A DNA stretch of 64,000 nt from Helopsaltes ochotensis (taxonomy: Eukaryota > Chordata > Aves > Passeriformes > Locustellidae). The stretch spans positions 528,455 through 592,454 of the forward strand of contig VXBM01000236.1 of the NCBI GenBank assembly GCA_013400155.1, written 5' to 3'. The translations under genes were made by a program, and so were the position numbers. Position 1 is the first letter of the stretch, and the number at the start of each line of letters is the position of its first letter. This document shows, in pieces, positions 1 through 12,066 of this stretch. Below the pieces are notes generated by a model. The model was given only the letters and a program-made list of their open reading frames with translations. It had not been told where the DNA came from and did no database searches.

Positions 1-310
1 TTGAATGCATTTTAAGGCACCCCTCAAGCTCCTCAAGAAACTGCTCTGGCAATTTTTAGGATTTTCTTGCTAATGGTTTGTCAGCGGGACAATTTCTCAG
101 TGATGCTGTCAGTGACAGTGGGCGCAGGGGGGACAGGTCCCAGAGCCAAGTCACAAAGTCACTGTAGAAACAGCTGTCATGGATTTAGATGTTGCCATCC
201 ACCACTGAGCTGGGATTACAGCTGGGAATTCTCTCCATCAGCTTCAGGGCAGTGTTAGCAAGGCCCACGTATGAGTTAGCAAGGAGTTTATGGAGCATAA
301 TCAGGGATTT
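1..310. other. unannotated single-copy DNA
   Basis: No gene or repeat is recognised. A short interrupted palindrome, CTGTCAGTGACAG, lies near 108-120. Open frames here are short and carry no domain. Confidence 0.5.
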
Positions 311-446
311 CCAGAATGGTTTGGGTGGGAAGAGACCTTAAATCCCACCCAGTCCCACCCCCTACCATGGCCAGGGCCATCTTCCACTATCCTAGGTTTC
401 TCCAAGACCTGTGCAACCTGGTCTTGGACATTTCCAGGAATGGGAA
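311..446 (-). mobile_element. CR1 LINE 3'-end fragment
   Basis: Read on the plus strand, this starts with the complement of a CR1 3' end (AATGGTTTGGGTGGGAAGAG). It then shows the usual order of CR1 3'-UTR words: CAGTCCCACCCCCTACCATG, CATCTTCCACTATCCTAGG, and TTTCCAGGAATGGG at the far side. The element is therefore on the minus strand and 5'-truncated, like almost all CR1 copies. It has no coding capacity. The far edge is approximate. Confidence 0.8.
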
Positions 447-1049
447 GTCCAAAACTTGTCCTGGAAGGAAGACGAAAACCAAACATGGGACACATCCAAT
501 TCCATGCCCAGAGCTGGGAAGATCCAAGCTGTGGTCACAGTCCTGCTCCAGAGGCCAAGGCCCCTCTTCTCCATCCCCAGGCTACCAATTCCTGCTCTCC
601 TAGCACTTTGCCCCTTCTCCCTCAGGAGCTGTTGAAGAATCAAACTCTTGTCCAGTTTTTTTAGAGGGGCTCCAGGTCTTCCCATATCTGACCTGAACAA
701 CCATGGCCATGGCAGGAGGCAAATTGTCTTTCCTTTCTCCCTTCCCACGGAACATGGCAAACAAAAGCTTAGAAATTGCTGGAGAGGCAAGAAAATCCTT
801 CAGCACGGCTCTGTGCCTGCAAATCCAGTCTCAATTCCCCATCTCCCAAAGGAATCTGCGCCAAAAGCAATCGGATGTGGGGCATGACCTTTGTCAGCAC
901 TTCCGACGCCCTTTGCTGGTCACCTCCGTAAGCTCCTGCCTGGTCTTTAATTCACAAAGGGAAAGGATCTGATCCCTTCCTTCATAAACACCAGGAGGAT
1001 TCCACCCGCTGATGTGATTCCAAGGGAGCCTGAGCAAGGAGAGGGACTC
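447..1049. other. unannotated single-copy DNA
   Basis: No gene or repeat is recognised. Overlapping open frames of 60-130 codons occur on both strands, but none shows a domain. Confidence 0.5.
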
Positions 1050-1290
1050 TGCGAGACAAAGCTCTTGGTTAAACAACATCGATGGCTCAAATATTTGCCA
1101 ACACTTGCGAACACAAATATTTACGCCGGCAGCAGGAGCCAAGGCAGACTTTTCCTTCCAGATGTATTAAATGTTTCCTTGAGTGTGCAGAACTGGGAAA
1201 GGGCTCTTCCATCACTCGCCGGCTCATTTTCCAGGCCACTGGATGCGCTCACTTATTTGGCAAATCTTGCTGTTGACGGGTTTTTCTCAG
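1050..1290. promoter_or_regulatory. AT-rich block, candidate conserved non-coding element
   Basis: AT content is higher than in the flanks. The block holds repeated AAATATTT words (near 1090 and 1115) and NFI-like half sites (TTTGCCAA, TTTGGCAAA). The composition resembles vertebrate conserved non-coding elements. Conservation itself is not visible here, so function is inferred. Confidence 0.25.
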
Positions 1291-3033
1291 CTGATTTTCC
1301 GGACTTTCCTGCTTTCCCTGACAGTCCTGGGCAGGGAGGGGGAACAAATGTTTTGGATTTTTTTAACTCCAGGAACGCAACCATTGTCACCCACTGCCAA
1401 CCCTCAGTGGCAAAGAGGATGGTCTGGGGTCCTCTGTGTCCCTTGGACCTGCTCAGTGTCCTTGTGGGAAAGGAGGACGTGGGGCTGGGTCAAACGTCCA
1501 TGGAAGTGCAGGACCCTGTAAAGACACCAAGGCTGATGTGTGCTGGATGCCGCCCATTCCTTGGCACATTCCAGAGGCTGGAGTGACACCTGAACCTGGG
1601 GGGGAGTGACTGCTGCTACCTAAACTGCCCCATTTTCCAGAGGAATGCTCAGCCTGGATAAATTACATTCTTTAGGAGGTGCCTTCCCTGGTGGAGAAGG
1701 ACCAGCAGTGCTGCTCCTCTCAGTGCTCAGTGGTCCTGGGAATGCCTCTGATGCCAGGATACTGCAGGAGAGAGCTCTGATCTTGTCCAGACATCCACAT
1801 TCCCCTTATATGCCAGGATATTGTGCTTACAACAAATGGGAGGCTTGTTCCTGGCCCCAAACACTGGCAAAGAAAAAGGGAAAGCGGCAGCTCCCTCCCA
1901 GGGAATTGCCGTGGATCCAGCAGCAGCGAGAAAACTTCAGATCCAAGGGGATGAAGGGAGGCGCTGGACAGCCAAACTTCAGTCCAGGAGCAGGGATTTG
2001 CATTTCAGGGATGTGCTATGGGTCCGTTGGAAGAGAAATTAAACATCAGTTTAGGGCCTGGTGTGTTGCAACTCCATGGATAATTATGAAGGGGGAATAC
2101 TGTGAATGAATAAAACTCCAAATCCCTTCCCAAGCTGTTTGGCTCCTATAAAGTGAAGAAAAGCTCACACATGGTTTTGGTGTGGGTAATAGGGGGCAGA
2201 TGAGGTTGGCCTTCCTCTGCCAAGGCAAAGCGAATCCAAATGGAGCCTCCAGGGATGAACTTGTTCATCCCACTGGTTGGTATCCTGCCTCTGGAATTAA
2301 TGGCCCCAGAAATTTTCTGGAAAAAGGTACTTTAACACACAGGCAATGGGAAAAATCCTGTGTGAAATTGGGTGGAAAAGCGGGTGACTTTGGACAGGAG
2401 CTTTGTTTTCCTGCAGGTCTCTCACACTCCATTGGGAAGTGGCTGCAGGATGGCAGGAGACACAGAAACACATTCCAGGGACACAGCCAAGCCAGAAAAT
2501 GGGAAGGGACTGCTCTGGCCCAGGGAAAGGTGAACAGAACTTCGTGGATGCTGAGGATCAGATGCAGGGAGGGTGTGTCGGGGGATGGGAATGCAGGACT
2601 GGGGGCAGCCGGGAGAAGCTTCCCTGACATCTTCCCACTTCTTGGCTGGCTCTGTCTGGCACTCCCAGCCCTTTGCTTAACAACATAATCCAGCCTGGCA
2701 CTTGGATCCACACCCCCGGATCTGCAGGGGGAAGCACAGCCCTGACCTGCACTTCCAGCAGGGATCATCCCAGGAGTCGTTTCTGTGCCTCGCAGGGTGA
2801 CAGGAGCAGGGCGCTCCCTCCTGCCCTGCTTCTCCACACCCCGCAATTAATTACCCCTTGTCGTGCCTGACTGAAAACCGGGAGAGAAAGAGAGCAGGGA
2901 ACAGATGATCCCAGGGTAAATCACGGGGACAAGTGTCTGGTTCACTGCCTGGGAAAGGCGAGGGAGGAGCGGACACACGGTGCTGGCCTCCGGACTGTGA
3001 CACTCTCTGGAACCACCCCAGCAGGGTTCATGG
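1291..3033. other. unannotated single-copy DNA
   Basis: No gene is supported. A short TAATTA-containing stretch (CGCAATTAATTACC, about 2842-2855) is the only notable word. An open frame of 190 codons (1014-1586, plus) and one of 193 codons (2265-2846, minus) show no recognisable domain. Confidence 0.5.
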
Positions 3034-3291
3034 GGTCACAGAGCCATGGAATCTCCCGAGCTGCAAGGCACCCACCAGGATCATCCAGTCCAGCTCCTGG
3101 CCCTGCACAGAGACCCCCAAGAATCCCACCCTGTGTATCCCTGGGGGCATTGTCCAAAGGCTCCTGGAGCTCTGGGAGCCTTGAGTCTGTGACCATTCCC
3201 TGGGGAGCCTGGTCAGCACCAAATCACCCTCTGGGAAAAGAACCTAAATCCAACTTAAACCTGCCCTCACACAGCTCCAGGTGTTCCCTTG
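3034..3291 (-). mobile_element. CR1 LINE 3'-end fragment
   Basis: The plus strand reads the complement of a CR1 3' end. It begins TCACAGAGCCATGGAATC, then GAGCTGCAAGGCACCC, ATCATCCAGTCCAGCTCCTG, the GTCCAAAGGCTCCTGGAGCT segment, and AACCTAAATCCAACTTAAAC at the 5' side. Element order and orientation are clear: minus strand, about 260 bp, non-coding and truncated. Confidence 0.88.
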
Positions 3292-4127
3292 AGCCTACCC
3301 CTTGTACTTCAGGAGCAGCTTCCCTTGGTCTCAGCCATGTCGAATGTTCTTAGGGTGTGGATGCTCCTGATCCTGCTCCTGCTCCGTGGATAAACCCGAG
3401 CTGTGTTTCCTGGAGAGTGGCCCCTCTCCAACCCTGGGGAGGAAATGAGGGTCTCTGGACTCTGTTCCTTCCTCATTTTGGCAACAAAAAAATGGAGACA
3501 TTGGGAGGAAACATACCAGAGAAATGTTTCACATCAGTGAGACACACTCCAAAGTATTTTTGGCAACGTGGTGTGGGAATTTGGCTTGGAGAGTTGCTTG
3601 GAAGCTTGAAACTCCCCATAGATACAGCAAAAAGTGGCACCTCCGTCTCTTGTGTCTGGAGTGTTTCAGGTCCTAAATGAGGGAATCATAAGGGGCTGAT
3701 GATGGAACTAATGGTGGTCTGAGGGATTTTCTTTAGGGAAAAATCCCCCTGAGTCCCTAACAATGGTGAGTGCTGGGAGCCGTGGATGTTGTCCATGGGT
3801 TTGTTGGCATAGCAGCAGTTTTCCTGTGCTTCCTGGAAAGCCGTGGCTGTTTCACACCCAGAAGGGCTCCAGAAATCCATGTGCTATCCCAGATTGTTGA
3901 AGTGTCTGAGGAGATGCTCTTGCTGGGCCTGGTGCTGCCTTTGGAGCACTGGGAGCAGCAATTTCCAGCATCCTCTGGGGACTGGGATTTCAAAGGAAGA
4001 CAACAGCCAAGAGGAGCCAAGCTCAGGCCTCTCAGCACAGCTCCAGGGTCCATAAAGGAGCATGCTTGTTGTTTGCTCCTGGATTTTGGAACTTGAGCAT
4101 ATGGATCCTGCTCCTTTCCTGACCCAG
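3292..4127. other. unannotated single-copy DNA
   Basis: No repeat or gene is recognised. Short ORFs only. Confidence 0.5.
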
Positions 4128-4262
4128 AGCGGTGATAAACAAAGAATTATTCCAACCCAAAAGTCAGGCCTTTTGAAGGCCTTATTTAATTAGGAAAAGG
4201 GAATAAACCAAATATCCAGTTCCCTGTCTTTAGTTCAAGATACACCTTTAACTCTGAAAACT
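4128..4262. promoter_or_regulatory. AT-rich block with a small palindrome
   Basis: An AT-rich stretch carrying the hairpin AGGCCTTTTGAAGGCCT, followed by TTATTTAATTAGG. It may be a conserved element. Nothing else identifies it. Confidence 0.2.
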
Positions 4263-4283
4263 CGGGAATCTCTGGCAGGATTC

Positions 4284-4301
4284 TTTTTTTTTTTTTTTTT
4301 T
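4284..4301. repeat. poly-T tract, 18 nt
   Basis: Uninterrupted run of 18 T. A second run of 12 T lies at 4393-4404. Confidence 0.95.
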
Positions 4302-4404
4302 CCCCTAGAAAAACAAACAAGAAATGCTGTTTTCTGGCCAAAAGTCCTGAGCTGTTCATTTCTTCCCTCTCTTTGTTTCTCCCCTTTCTCTCTTTTTTTT
4401 TTTT

Positions 4405-5190
4405 AATCTGGGGCTGGTTTGGAGCAGCTCAGTGAGGAGGACACGCTGGATAAACATGGCACCAGCAGGGTGTTTGGAATGCTCCTCGCTCCGTTCCTGC
4501 TCCCCATGGAGAGGAGGAGGCTGGAGGGGTGGAGGAATCCGGGTCATGGAGCAGAGGGCAGGGAGAAGACAGCTCCTCTGTTCTCCTGGCGTGTCCAAAG
4601 CCTCTCGGCCGAGGAGAGCCACTGGGGTGTGCTTGGGCCTTTTATTTTGTGTTCCCAACTTCCCCTTTCATCCCATGTGTCAAACAGCTTGGAAGCTTTG
4701 ATTCCCGAGGCCAAGGAATCTGAGCTGCAGGCCCAAATCCCTCAAGCACCTTTTGAGATTCAAAGTCTTGAGGGAAAGCTCAGGGGTGCCTTGAGCCGGC
4801 GCCCTGGGGGTGCAAGTCAGGAGAGCCCTGGGGGGGTGGAAGCGTCCTCAGCCATTCCTGGGTGGAAAAGTTAAGGAGTGGGGAGCCTTCCCAGGGAATG
4901 CAGGCACCATTTCAGGCTGAACTCACACAGGGTGCTTGGATTCTGGAAGGTGCTTGGCCACAGAGGGAAAAGCTTCCTAGGAAGGGTTGAGAATCCAGCA
5001 GGAATACCTGTGGATGGCCCTGCTCTGGGGATTGGAGTGGGTCTATGCCAGAGGGTGAGGCAGTCCCTGGAGTTTGGCTTGGAAGCTGTGTCTGCCTCTC
5101 CAGGGCCCTCTGCTGAGTCACACCGTGCCTCCAGTAAATCCATACCTGGAGCTATGGGAGTCCCAGTAACATCCTAATGGGAGCTTTTGT
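4405..5190. other. unannotated single-copy DNA
   Basis: GC-rich single-copy sequence. Open frames on both strands lack domains. Confidence 0.5.
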
Positions 5191-5226
5191 AGAATCCCAC
5201 AGTCCCAGGCTGGTTTGGGTTGGATG
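5191..5226 (-). mobile_element. short CR1 3'-end relic
   Basis: AGAATCCCACAGTCCCAGGC followed by TGGTTTGGGTTGGATG matches the complement of the CR1 3' terminus. Only about 36 bp is recognisable. Confidence 0.6.
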
Positions 5227-5322
5227 CCCCCCCTCATGGACAAGGACACCCCCAGCAGACCAGGGTGTCTTGTCAGTGCAGAAATGGGGTATCCCAGCTC
5301 CCTGCAGGGATGTCTTCTCTAA

Positions 5323-5344
5323 CAGGGAAACTGAGGCACGGGGA
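5323..5344 (-). mobile_element. possible MIR SINE relic
   Basis: GGGAAACTGAGGCACGGGGA matches the complement of the conserved MIR core-tail words (GCCTCAGTTTCCCC). The match is about 20 bp and could be chance. Confidence 0.25.
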
Positions 5345-6129
5345 AGGTGGAGGCTGTCAGGAACAGTTCTCCTGCTTCCCAGCCCTTCCACATTTGCCCT
5401 GGGAGTTTGGCCAGTCTGGGGAATCTGGCAATGAGCAGTGAATGCCCTGCTGAGGATCCCAGACATTCCCTTTCTGGTGAGATGGAAGAGCATCAAGGAT
5501 CAGCCCTCTCCAGGGAGGGATCCAGCATTCCAGGTTCCTGGTGCTGGCCGGGATGGAGTGGAAATGCTGGGAAATGCACTCTCCATGGCCATGGCTCTGC
5601 CCTGCAGAGCACCAAGTCTATCCAACACTTAGGTCCTGCCTTGGTTTCCCAGTATTCTCCCAGGGAATAATGGTCCCAGTGCAAGCCCACTGAATGCAAG
5701 GGAGCCTTGTGCTGACGTCAATGAGCTGGAGCCTCTCCCGTGCCCAGAGGCCTCCCGCTGCAGGGAATGAGCAGCAACCCTTCCCTGTCTGCGGGAGGGG
5801 CTGGGCTGCATCCGTCCCCCTCTGTAACCACAGCTCAGCCGGGCTTTTGCTGCCACACTCACGACTGGGAGTGTTCAAAAGGAGGGAGCCGAGAGCTCTG
5901 GCTGTGCCCTCTCTGCCCGAGGGTGGTCCCGAGCCCCCGCCTGATCCCAAGGAGGTCTGGGCACTGCCTGGAGCAGAGATGAGCTGCCCCTCTTCAGAAG
6001 TCCTTCCCTTTTCCCCGGGGATCCATGGTGGTGGTGAACACAGGGAGCAGTGGGTTAAAGCCCCCAGTCCTTTCCCCTCTGGAGCAGAAGGCACTGATGG
6101 GACCCAGGCAGGGCTGTCTGATGCACTTC
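5345..6129. other. unannotated single-copy DNA
   Basis: No gene or repeat is recognised. A 300-codon frame on the plus strand (5694-6596) runs straight into the CR1 copy at 6130 and is not credible as a gene. Confidence 0.5.
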
Positions 6130-6460
6130 ATGGAATCATGGAATTACTGAGCTGGAAGGGACCCATAAGGATCATCCAGCCCAGCTCCTGCACAGACACC
6201 CCAACATTCCCACTCTGTGCATCCCTGAGAGTGTTGTCCAAACCCTCCTGGAGCTCTGGCAGCCTTGGGACAGTGACTGTCCCCTGGGAGCCTGTTCAGT
6301 GCCCCACTACCATTTGGGAGAAGACCCCTTCCCTAAAATCCAACCTAAACCTGCCCTGGCACAGCTCCGGGCGTTCCTTGGTCGTGTTCCTGGTCACAGA
6401 GATTGGAGCTGCCCCTCAGAAGGAGCTCCAGCCCCTGGTGATGTCTCCTCTTCTGCAGTC
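6130..6460 (-). mobile_element. CR1 LINE 3'-end fragment
   Basis: Starts ATGGAATCATGGAATTACTG, then GAGCTGGAAGGGACCCATAA and ATCATCCAGCCCAGCTCCTG. AAATCCAACCTAAACCTGCC follows near 6340, and the more internal GATGTCTCCTCTTCTGCAG near 6440. It is a minus-strand copy of about 330 bp, one of the longer ones here. Confidence 0.9.
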
Positions 6461-7290
6461 ACCACAAACCCAGGGATGGTTTTTGTGCACATTTCGGCCT
6501 CCTCCAAGAGCTGGAGTATTGGCAGCATTTTGGGTCTGGCATAGTGGGTGGTGCCAGCCTTTCCCAAAGATCAAGCCCTTGGGAATCAGTCTTTGAAGAG
6601 GACAAGAGGCTGCCCAGCAGCTGCCTCTCTGTGTTCCTGGCTGTGGCTCCAGGGCCCAGCTGAGCCTCAGACTGGGGGAGACCCTGGGGCTGCTGCTTTC
6701 CTCAGGGATCTTCCCTTCCTCCCCTGCTCTCTGCGCTCCCTGTGCCACCTCCACACCCAGAGCTGACCCCTTCCAAGGGGAGCCCGGACACACAGCTGTG
6801 CTCGTGGCTGGCACAGGACAAGCCCTGTGCAAACAGGAGCTGCTCCAGGTGTGATGACAGCCAGGTGATAAAAACACGACCCAGCAGTGCCAGCCCTTCC
6901 CTTGGGAACAATCGCAATCATCCATTTGGATGCTTGTCGGTGCTCCTTTGCCCAGGGTTGTGGTGCCTCTCCCCTCGTGCTGACAGACGGATTCAGGAGG
7001 TGGCTGCCCCTCTGGATCACGGCAGTGGCCAGGAAAAGGCAGAGGGCAGCTGTCTCAGCCCTGGCATGCCAAGTGTTATCCAATAATCCCTCATTGTACT
7101 CATTCCCTTGGCTCTCCACACTTGCTTTTCTCCCTTGAACCAAGTGCTACCTTGTGGCCAGCGGCGGATTTTTAGTTAACCCTGCCGGCACCTGAGAGGC
7201 AAATGCCACCGAGGGAGGAGTGGGAATTCACAAAGGCAGGAGCACTTGGAACAATCAGGAACAATATTTTTACGCCTCTCTCCAGTGGGA
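6461..7290. other. unannotated single-copy DNA
   Basis: No feature is supported. The open frames overlap on both strands without domains. Confidence 0.5.
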
Positions 7291-7366
7291 GTTGCACACG
7301 CACACACACACACACACACGTGTGAGTGTGCAGGAAACAGGAGTGTGCACAGACGTGTGTGTGCAC
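7291..7366. repeat. CA/TG microsatellite with inverted halves
   Basis: A near-pure CA run (about 7294-7319) is followed at once by GTGTGAGTGTG and, after a 20-bp spacer, by GACGTGTGTGTGCAC. CA and GT halves sit head to head, so the tract is alternating purine-pyrimidine and partly self-complementary. Confidence 0.9.
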
Positions 7367-7904
7367 AGAGCAGGGAGGGGCATCGTGGCACAAAAGGCAA
7401 AGGTGTAGAATTTGAGGGTTGCCATGGCTACAGGTCAGATGCCTTTGTTCTCGCATCCTGGTGCAGCTTAGGGAGATGAGATGCGCCCGCCTCGGAGCAC
7501 GAGCAGGCGAGGACGGGGTTTTAATTGTTTTTATGGATGTTAAGGCAAATAGCTGTACACTTATTTCATCCCGGCTCAAGAGAAAAGGCAGCAAATGAGG
7601 GCAGTCTCCAGATGCAGATGGAATTGAAGTCACAGCGAGCCTGGGAGGCTGAGTGGCATCAAGGGAAATGTCCCCGTCGTATCGTCATGGCCACAGACAG
7701 CACCTCCGTGGAGCCACAAAGCCACTTGTGTGCGGTGACTCTGCGCTGACACAGAGCCCAGCGTCCTCATGCCCAGCCCTGGGTGACAGTGGGCACCATG
7801 CACGGGTGGGAGGCCACATCTGCGCTCCTGCCTTTGGTTTTCCCTTTGAAATCTCCTGTCCAGCTCTCCGTGGTCCCAGCCTATTTGATTCTGAGCTGGA
7901 AAGG
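7367..7904. other. unannotated single-copy DNA
   Basis: No gene is supported. A short AT-rich patch (about 7517-7575) is the only compositional feature. Confidence 0.5.
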
Positions 7905-8040
7905 AGATTTCAAACCGGGATCCATATGGGGCCCGTCAGTTGCGACTGGATTCATTTTAAAGTCCTTGTTAAGTCCAACAAAAAGCCAAAGATTAGAGCT
8001 GATATGTTGGCTTTCATCCAGATGCTGATCCTTGAAAGGC
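7905..8040. promoter_or_regulatory. AT-rich candidate conserved element
   Basis: AT-rich block with an 8-bp inverted repeat: AAAGCCAA at 7982-7989 and TTGGCTTT at 8007-8014. It stands out from the GC-rich flanks. Function is inferred only. Confidence 0.25.
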
Positions 8041-10009
8041 TGCCTTGAGACCGCCAGGCGACTCTTTCATTCCCCCTTTCCTTCTTGCTCTTCTTCTTCC
8101 CTTCTAATTGCTTCCCAAATTTGGGTTTATTGCCATGGGTTTGAAGCCAGGTAATCAGAACCAGGATTGTTTTTCTCTCCCACATCTCTTTCTGGTACCC
8201 ATCAGGTTCTAGCTCTTTGTCGGTTCAGAAAGTCCATGTTAATTCCTTGACCACCAACGTCAAAGGCTCGGCAGGGCTGGAGCCCTTTGGGATAACGTTC
8301 CAAGCCAGCCCTCGGCATTCCTGGCAGCCAGAGAACCACGGTGAGAGGAAAAACAACATGGTCCTTGTCTGTCAGGAATGTTTTGTCCTTTTCCCTCCAT
8401 CCAGGGCTGCAGCTTCCCCTTCCTTTGTCCCTGAGGGACATTGTCCTGGTTGTGCCACAGCGGATGGGGACATCTGTGAGGGGCAGGGCTGGCACTGAGC
8501 GCCCGGCCCCACCTGGAGCACGGAGCTGATCACACCCAGGTGATCCAGACAAGGACAGCCGGAATTCCCATGGTCATTCCCATTGTCCCGGCGGCCCAGC
8601 TGTGCTCCACTGCTGGAGAGCTCTTCCCCATGCCCAGCTCCTCCCTGCTTTGCACATCCCGGCACGGAGCTGTCCCTCTGGGAACAGATAGCTCTTGGCA
8701 GCTGGATTGTGAGGGAAGCAGGAGAGGCCAGGAAAGAGAGCAGAGCTCTGTTAGAGGCTGAGTGCAATCAGGATCAGGGAAGGAGTGAGGGTGCGGATAA
8801 GAGGAAAGGGAAGGGATGTCGGTGCTACCTGGTGCCAGAAAGCAGAAAACTGAGCAGAAGCAGAGCTGGGATGGAGCTGGGAACATGTTACATTCCAGGA
8901 TCTCGTGGTGGGGACACCCAGCAGAGGCTCCTGCTTGTTTCTCGGTTGTGCATCATTGGAAACAGCCCATGTGGAGCCTGTGTCATCCTTGCTGGTCAGT
9001 GTTCCCTGTGAAGGGACAGACCTGGAGCCCTGCAGGAGGGGACCTGAGCTGCTGGAAGCATGAGGAGGGCAGGAAAGGGGAGGGAGCCTGCAGGGCTTAA
9101 AGCTGTTGGAGTGGGATCCTAAAGCTGGAAGCAGAGGAGGGATTCAGGCTGTGTTGGAGAGACTGCAGCAGAGTGAGCATCACACCCTGGGCACCTGAGA
9201 AGGGGTAAAACAGGTGCCTCTGAGCTGGATCCAGACCTGCAAGGTGAATCCCAGCCAGGCTGGCCCAGGGAATTGCTCTTGGCTCTGGCATGGGAAAGGC
9301 CAGCCCCAATGCATCCCCAAAGCAGCGGCATCTGCAGGACGTGTTTGAAGTGTTTGGAATAGCACCTGTGGGATATGTTGGGAGGATCTGGAAGAGCCCC
9401 TGCCAGGGGCTGTGTGCAGCCAGGGCCTTCAGACAGCCATCCCCTCTTGGAGTGTCCGTACATCATTTAAAGGATGTGCAGACACAGAGAAGATGGGACC
9501 TAACAGGTCCTGTTCGGGCAGTCCCAGTGATCCAGGAGGCTGAGAGATTCCCAATCCCTGCTGTGCCACATCCTGCACATTAGGAGTAGGCACAGAAACG
9601 CGAAATGTGTATGTGAGAGGCTCCTGCACCAGGAAAAGCTGTAAAAGCCATTCAGAGAAATATTTACAGAAGTCCAGGGTGGGAATGGGCCTGTTCTGTC
9701 TTTGATTTCATGGCTGCTTTAACTCCAGGCTGTCTGTCCTGGAGACCCCAGCACAGAGCAGTGACCCTTTGGACAACAAGGACACATGTCACGGATTGTT
9801 GCCATGGGACACTGAGACCCAGCTGGCTCAGCTGGGGAGGGGAGGTGGCACAGCCTGGGGACATGCCAGGGTTGGATGTGGGTTGGAAGGCAGGTTGTTC
9901 CTGCCCCTTGTTCCACTCATTCCTGTCCTCTTGCCTCAGTCACAAACCAGACCCCAGGAAAAAGCCCTTCCAGTTTCCTTCCCCAGACAAACCACGCAGG
10001 TTAATGCTG
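8041..10009. other. unannotated single-copy DNA
   Basis: A pyrimidine-rich patch lies at 8065-8105. No exon, repeat or RNA gene is recognised. Confidence 0.5.
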
Positions 10010-10150
10010 GAAGAGGTTTTTATTGCTGGAAACACCCTCTGGAGCATTTTCCTTTAAAAGCTTTAGTTTATCCATGAGGAAACTGCTGTTGGAAATGGCC
10101 ATTATCCACAGCATGTCCCATTTCAACAAAAAAGCCGAAGTTTGCCTTTT
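10010..10150. promoter_or_regulatory. AT-rich candidate conserved element
   Basis: AT-rich segment with GTTTTTATTGC, CCTTTAAAAGC and GCCATTATCC, unlike the GC-rich flanks. No direct evidence of function. Confidence 0.2.
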
Positions 10151-12005
10151 TGGAGCGAGGGGGAAAGCGCAAAGTTGGAGTGTTTGGTCTGGAGCCTGTT
10201 GAGAAGCTCAGCTTTGCTCAGGGCTGGCCCCCAGCATCCCTTTTCCTGCTGCAGGATAATGGGAGCTCAGAGGCCAGCGCAGAGACAGGGAATCAGCACG
10301 CTGGGAAATCAGCGGGATGTGTGCGAACCGCCTTGGATAAAATCCACGCCAAGCACAGCCCAGGCCCTAACACAACCAAGGAAAGCAGAGCTCTGAAGTC
10401 TGAGGAATAACATTTCACTTCTCCCCCCGTTCCCCCATTGCTCTTTCCACTCCTGCTCCTACCAGGACATACCTGGGGTCCAGCCACCACATCCAAGGAC
10501 CACAGAACCTGTGGTCTCGTAGCAGCCCTAAGCCAGGGCTCCAGCTCTGCTGAGGCCAGGCTTTGGCTTGCCTGGGTTGTTTTAAGCTCAGCCATTTCTC
10601 CTGGCTGCGGGACTGTGGCTTTACCAGGAGCTCCAAAACTGGCTCAGCTCATCCCAGCTCAGGGAAACACCCCTGAGCCTGGACCAAGGTTCTCTCATTC
10701 CCAACTCCCCCGGTCCTGAGATTAGGCAGAGACTCAAACAAATGAAGGCAGTTGCTGGAGAGGACAGGAAGCAATTACAGACCACCCTGGAAAGGCAGGA
10801 CAGGCAGCAGCTTGTGTGGCTGCTGCTGTTTAAACAACAACCACCCCCAGGCCGGCAAGGGCAGGAACATCTCAGAGGAACAATGCTGGAGCGAGGTGCG
10901 AGGAGTCCAGAAAGGAGGATTAACACGGAATGCTCCGGCACAAGGGCCCTGCGCTCCTGCTGCGGGGTCAGGAGGGTCCCGCTGGCAGGAGGAGGACAAA
11001 CAGGATGGGCTGGTGATTCCAAAGGGAGTCAGGAGCTCCTGGTACCCCGCCAGCGGGGGACCCACGCGGGTCAGGGGCAGGGTGGCCTGCAGGATGCCTT
11101 TTCCATCTGCAGGGCCGTTCTGCAGCAGGAGTTTTGTCTTTGCCGTGGAGGGGGAAGCAGCGGGGAGGCATTTCCAAGCTGTTTTCTCCAGGATATCCCA
11201 GCTCCGCCTGACAGCTGGTTCCCATTGGGCTCCTGACCAAAGGCAGTCTCCAGCAAGGGTGGGAGTGGGCGGGAGGGGGGAAGGGACCTCCTAATGATGA
11301 GGACGAAGAGGAGGAAGGATGAAAGGCCCTGAAATGCGGAGGGTGGAACTGAAGCAGGAGGACACTCGGAGGGAGGGGCTGCAGAGGCTTTGAAGCTCCT
11401 CGCTATGGGGAGCCTCCTTTAAACCCTACACCAGATTGGAACAAGGTGGGGGAGGAGGGGCTGGCTCTCTTTTCCCTCTGAAATATTCCGAGGGGTTGGG
11501 ACCCCTGCTCGGGATGGGCTGTTTCTGTCCATTAAACATTTTAAATGCTTGTCCATCTCCCATGGCCTCCCGTCCTTCCGCTCCTCCTGGCAATGGGCTG
11601 GGGATGGGAGGCTCCCAGGGATGATGAAAGGATTTAGGGCATAGGGTAGAGGTGACAAGGGCCGGTGTCAGTCACAGCCTTGTGCCAGTGAGTGCTCAAG
11701 TGGAGGAGGAGGAGAAGGGGCTGGTTATGCCCCAAAGCACAGCGTTGGATAGGGAGGTATCCTCCTCTGTTGGGAATTTCAGCAGGGAGGTCAAGGGGAG
11801 GATGGCTGGTGCTGCCTGACTTCCCCTTGCTGCCTGCCAGGAAGGAAAACAGCTGGGAAGGGAGTTTTGGGATCGGTGCTGCTGCTCCCTTGGTCCTTGC
11901 TCTGGAGGGGATGGAGGAGTTGTCATGGAAGGGGCAGAGGGATCAGCTGCCTCATGGAAAGCTCCTTCCCTCCCCCTGCTCCTCCATCCAGGCCCATGTT
12001 TTCTA
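10151..12005. other. unannotated single-copy DNA
   Basis: GC-rich, with multiple overlapping open frames on both strands (up to 180 codons) and no domain signature. A polypurine stretch lies around 11265-11400. Confidence 0.5.
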
Positions 12006-12066
12006 TCACAGAATATCCTGAGCTGGAAGGGACTCACAAGGCTCATCCAGTCCAGCTCCTGATGTC
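12006..12066 (-). mobile_element. short CR1 3'-end fragment
   Basis: ATCACAGAATATCCTGAGCT, then GGAAGGGACTCACAAGGC and TCATCCAGTCCAGCTCCTGA: a clear complement of a CR1 3' terminus. About 60 bp. Confidence 0.85.

Noticed and set aside
1014..1586. 190-codon plus-strand frame
   Set aside because: No domain, overlapped by other frames, and it crosses an AT-rich candidate regulatory block. Nothing supports coding.
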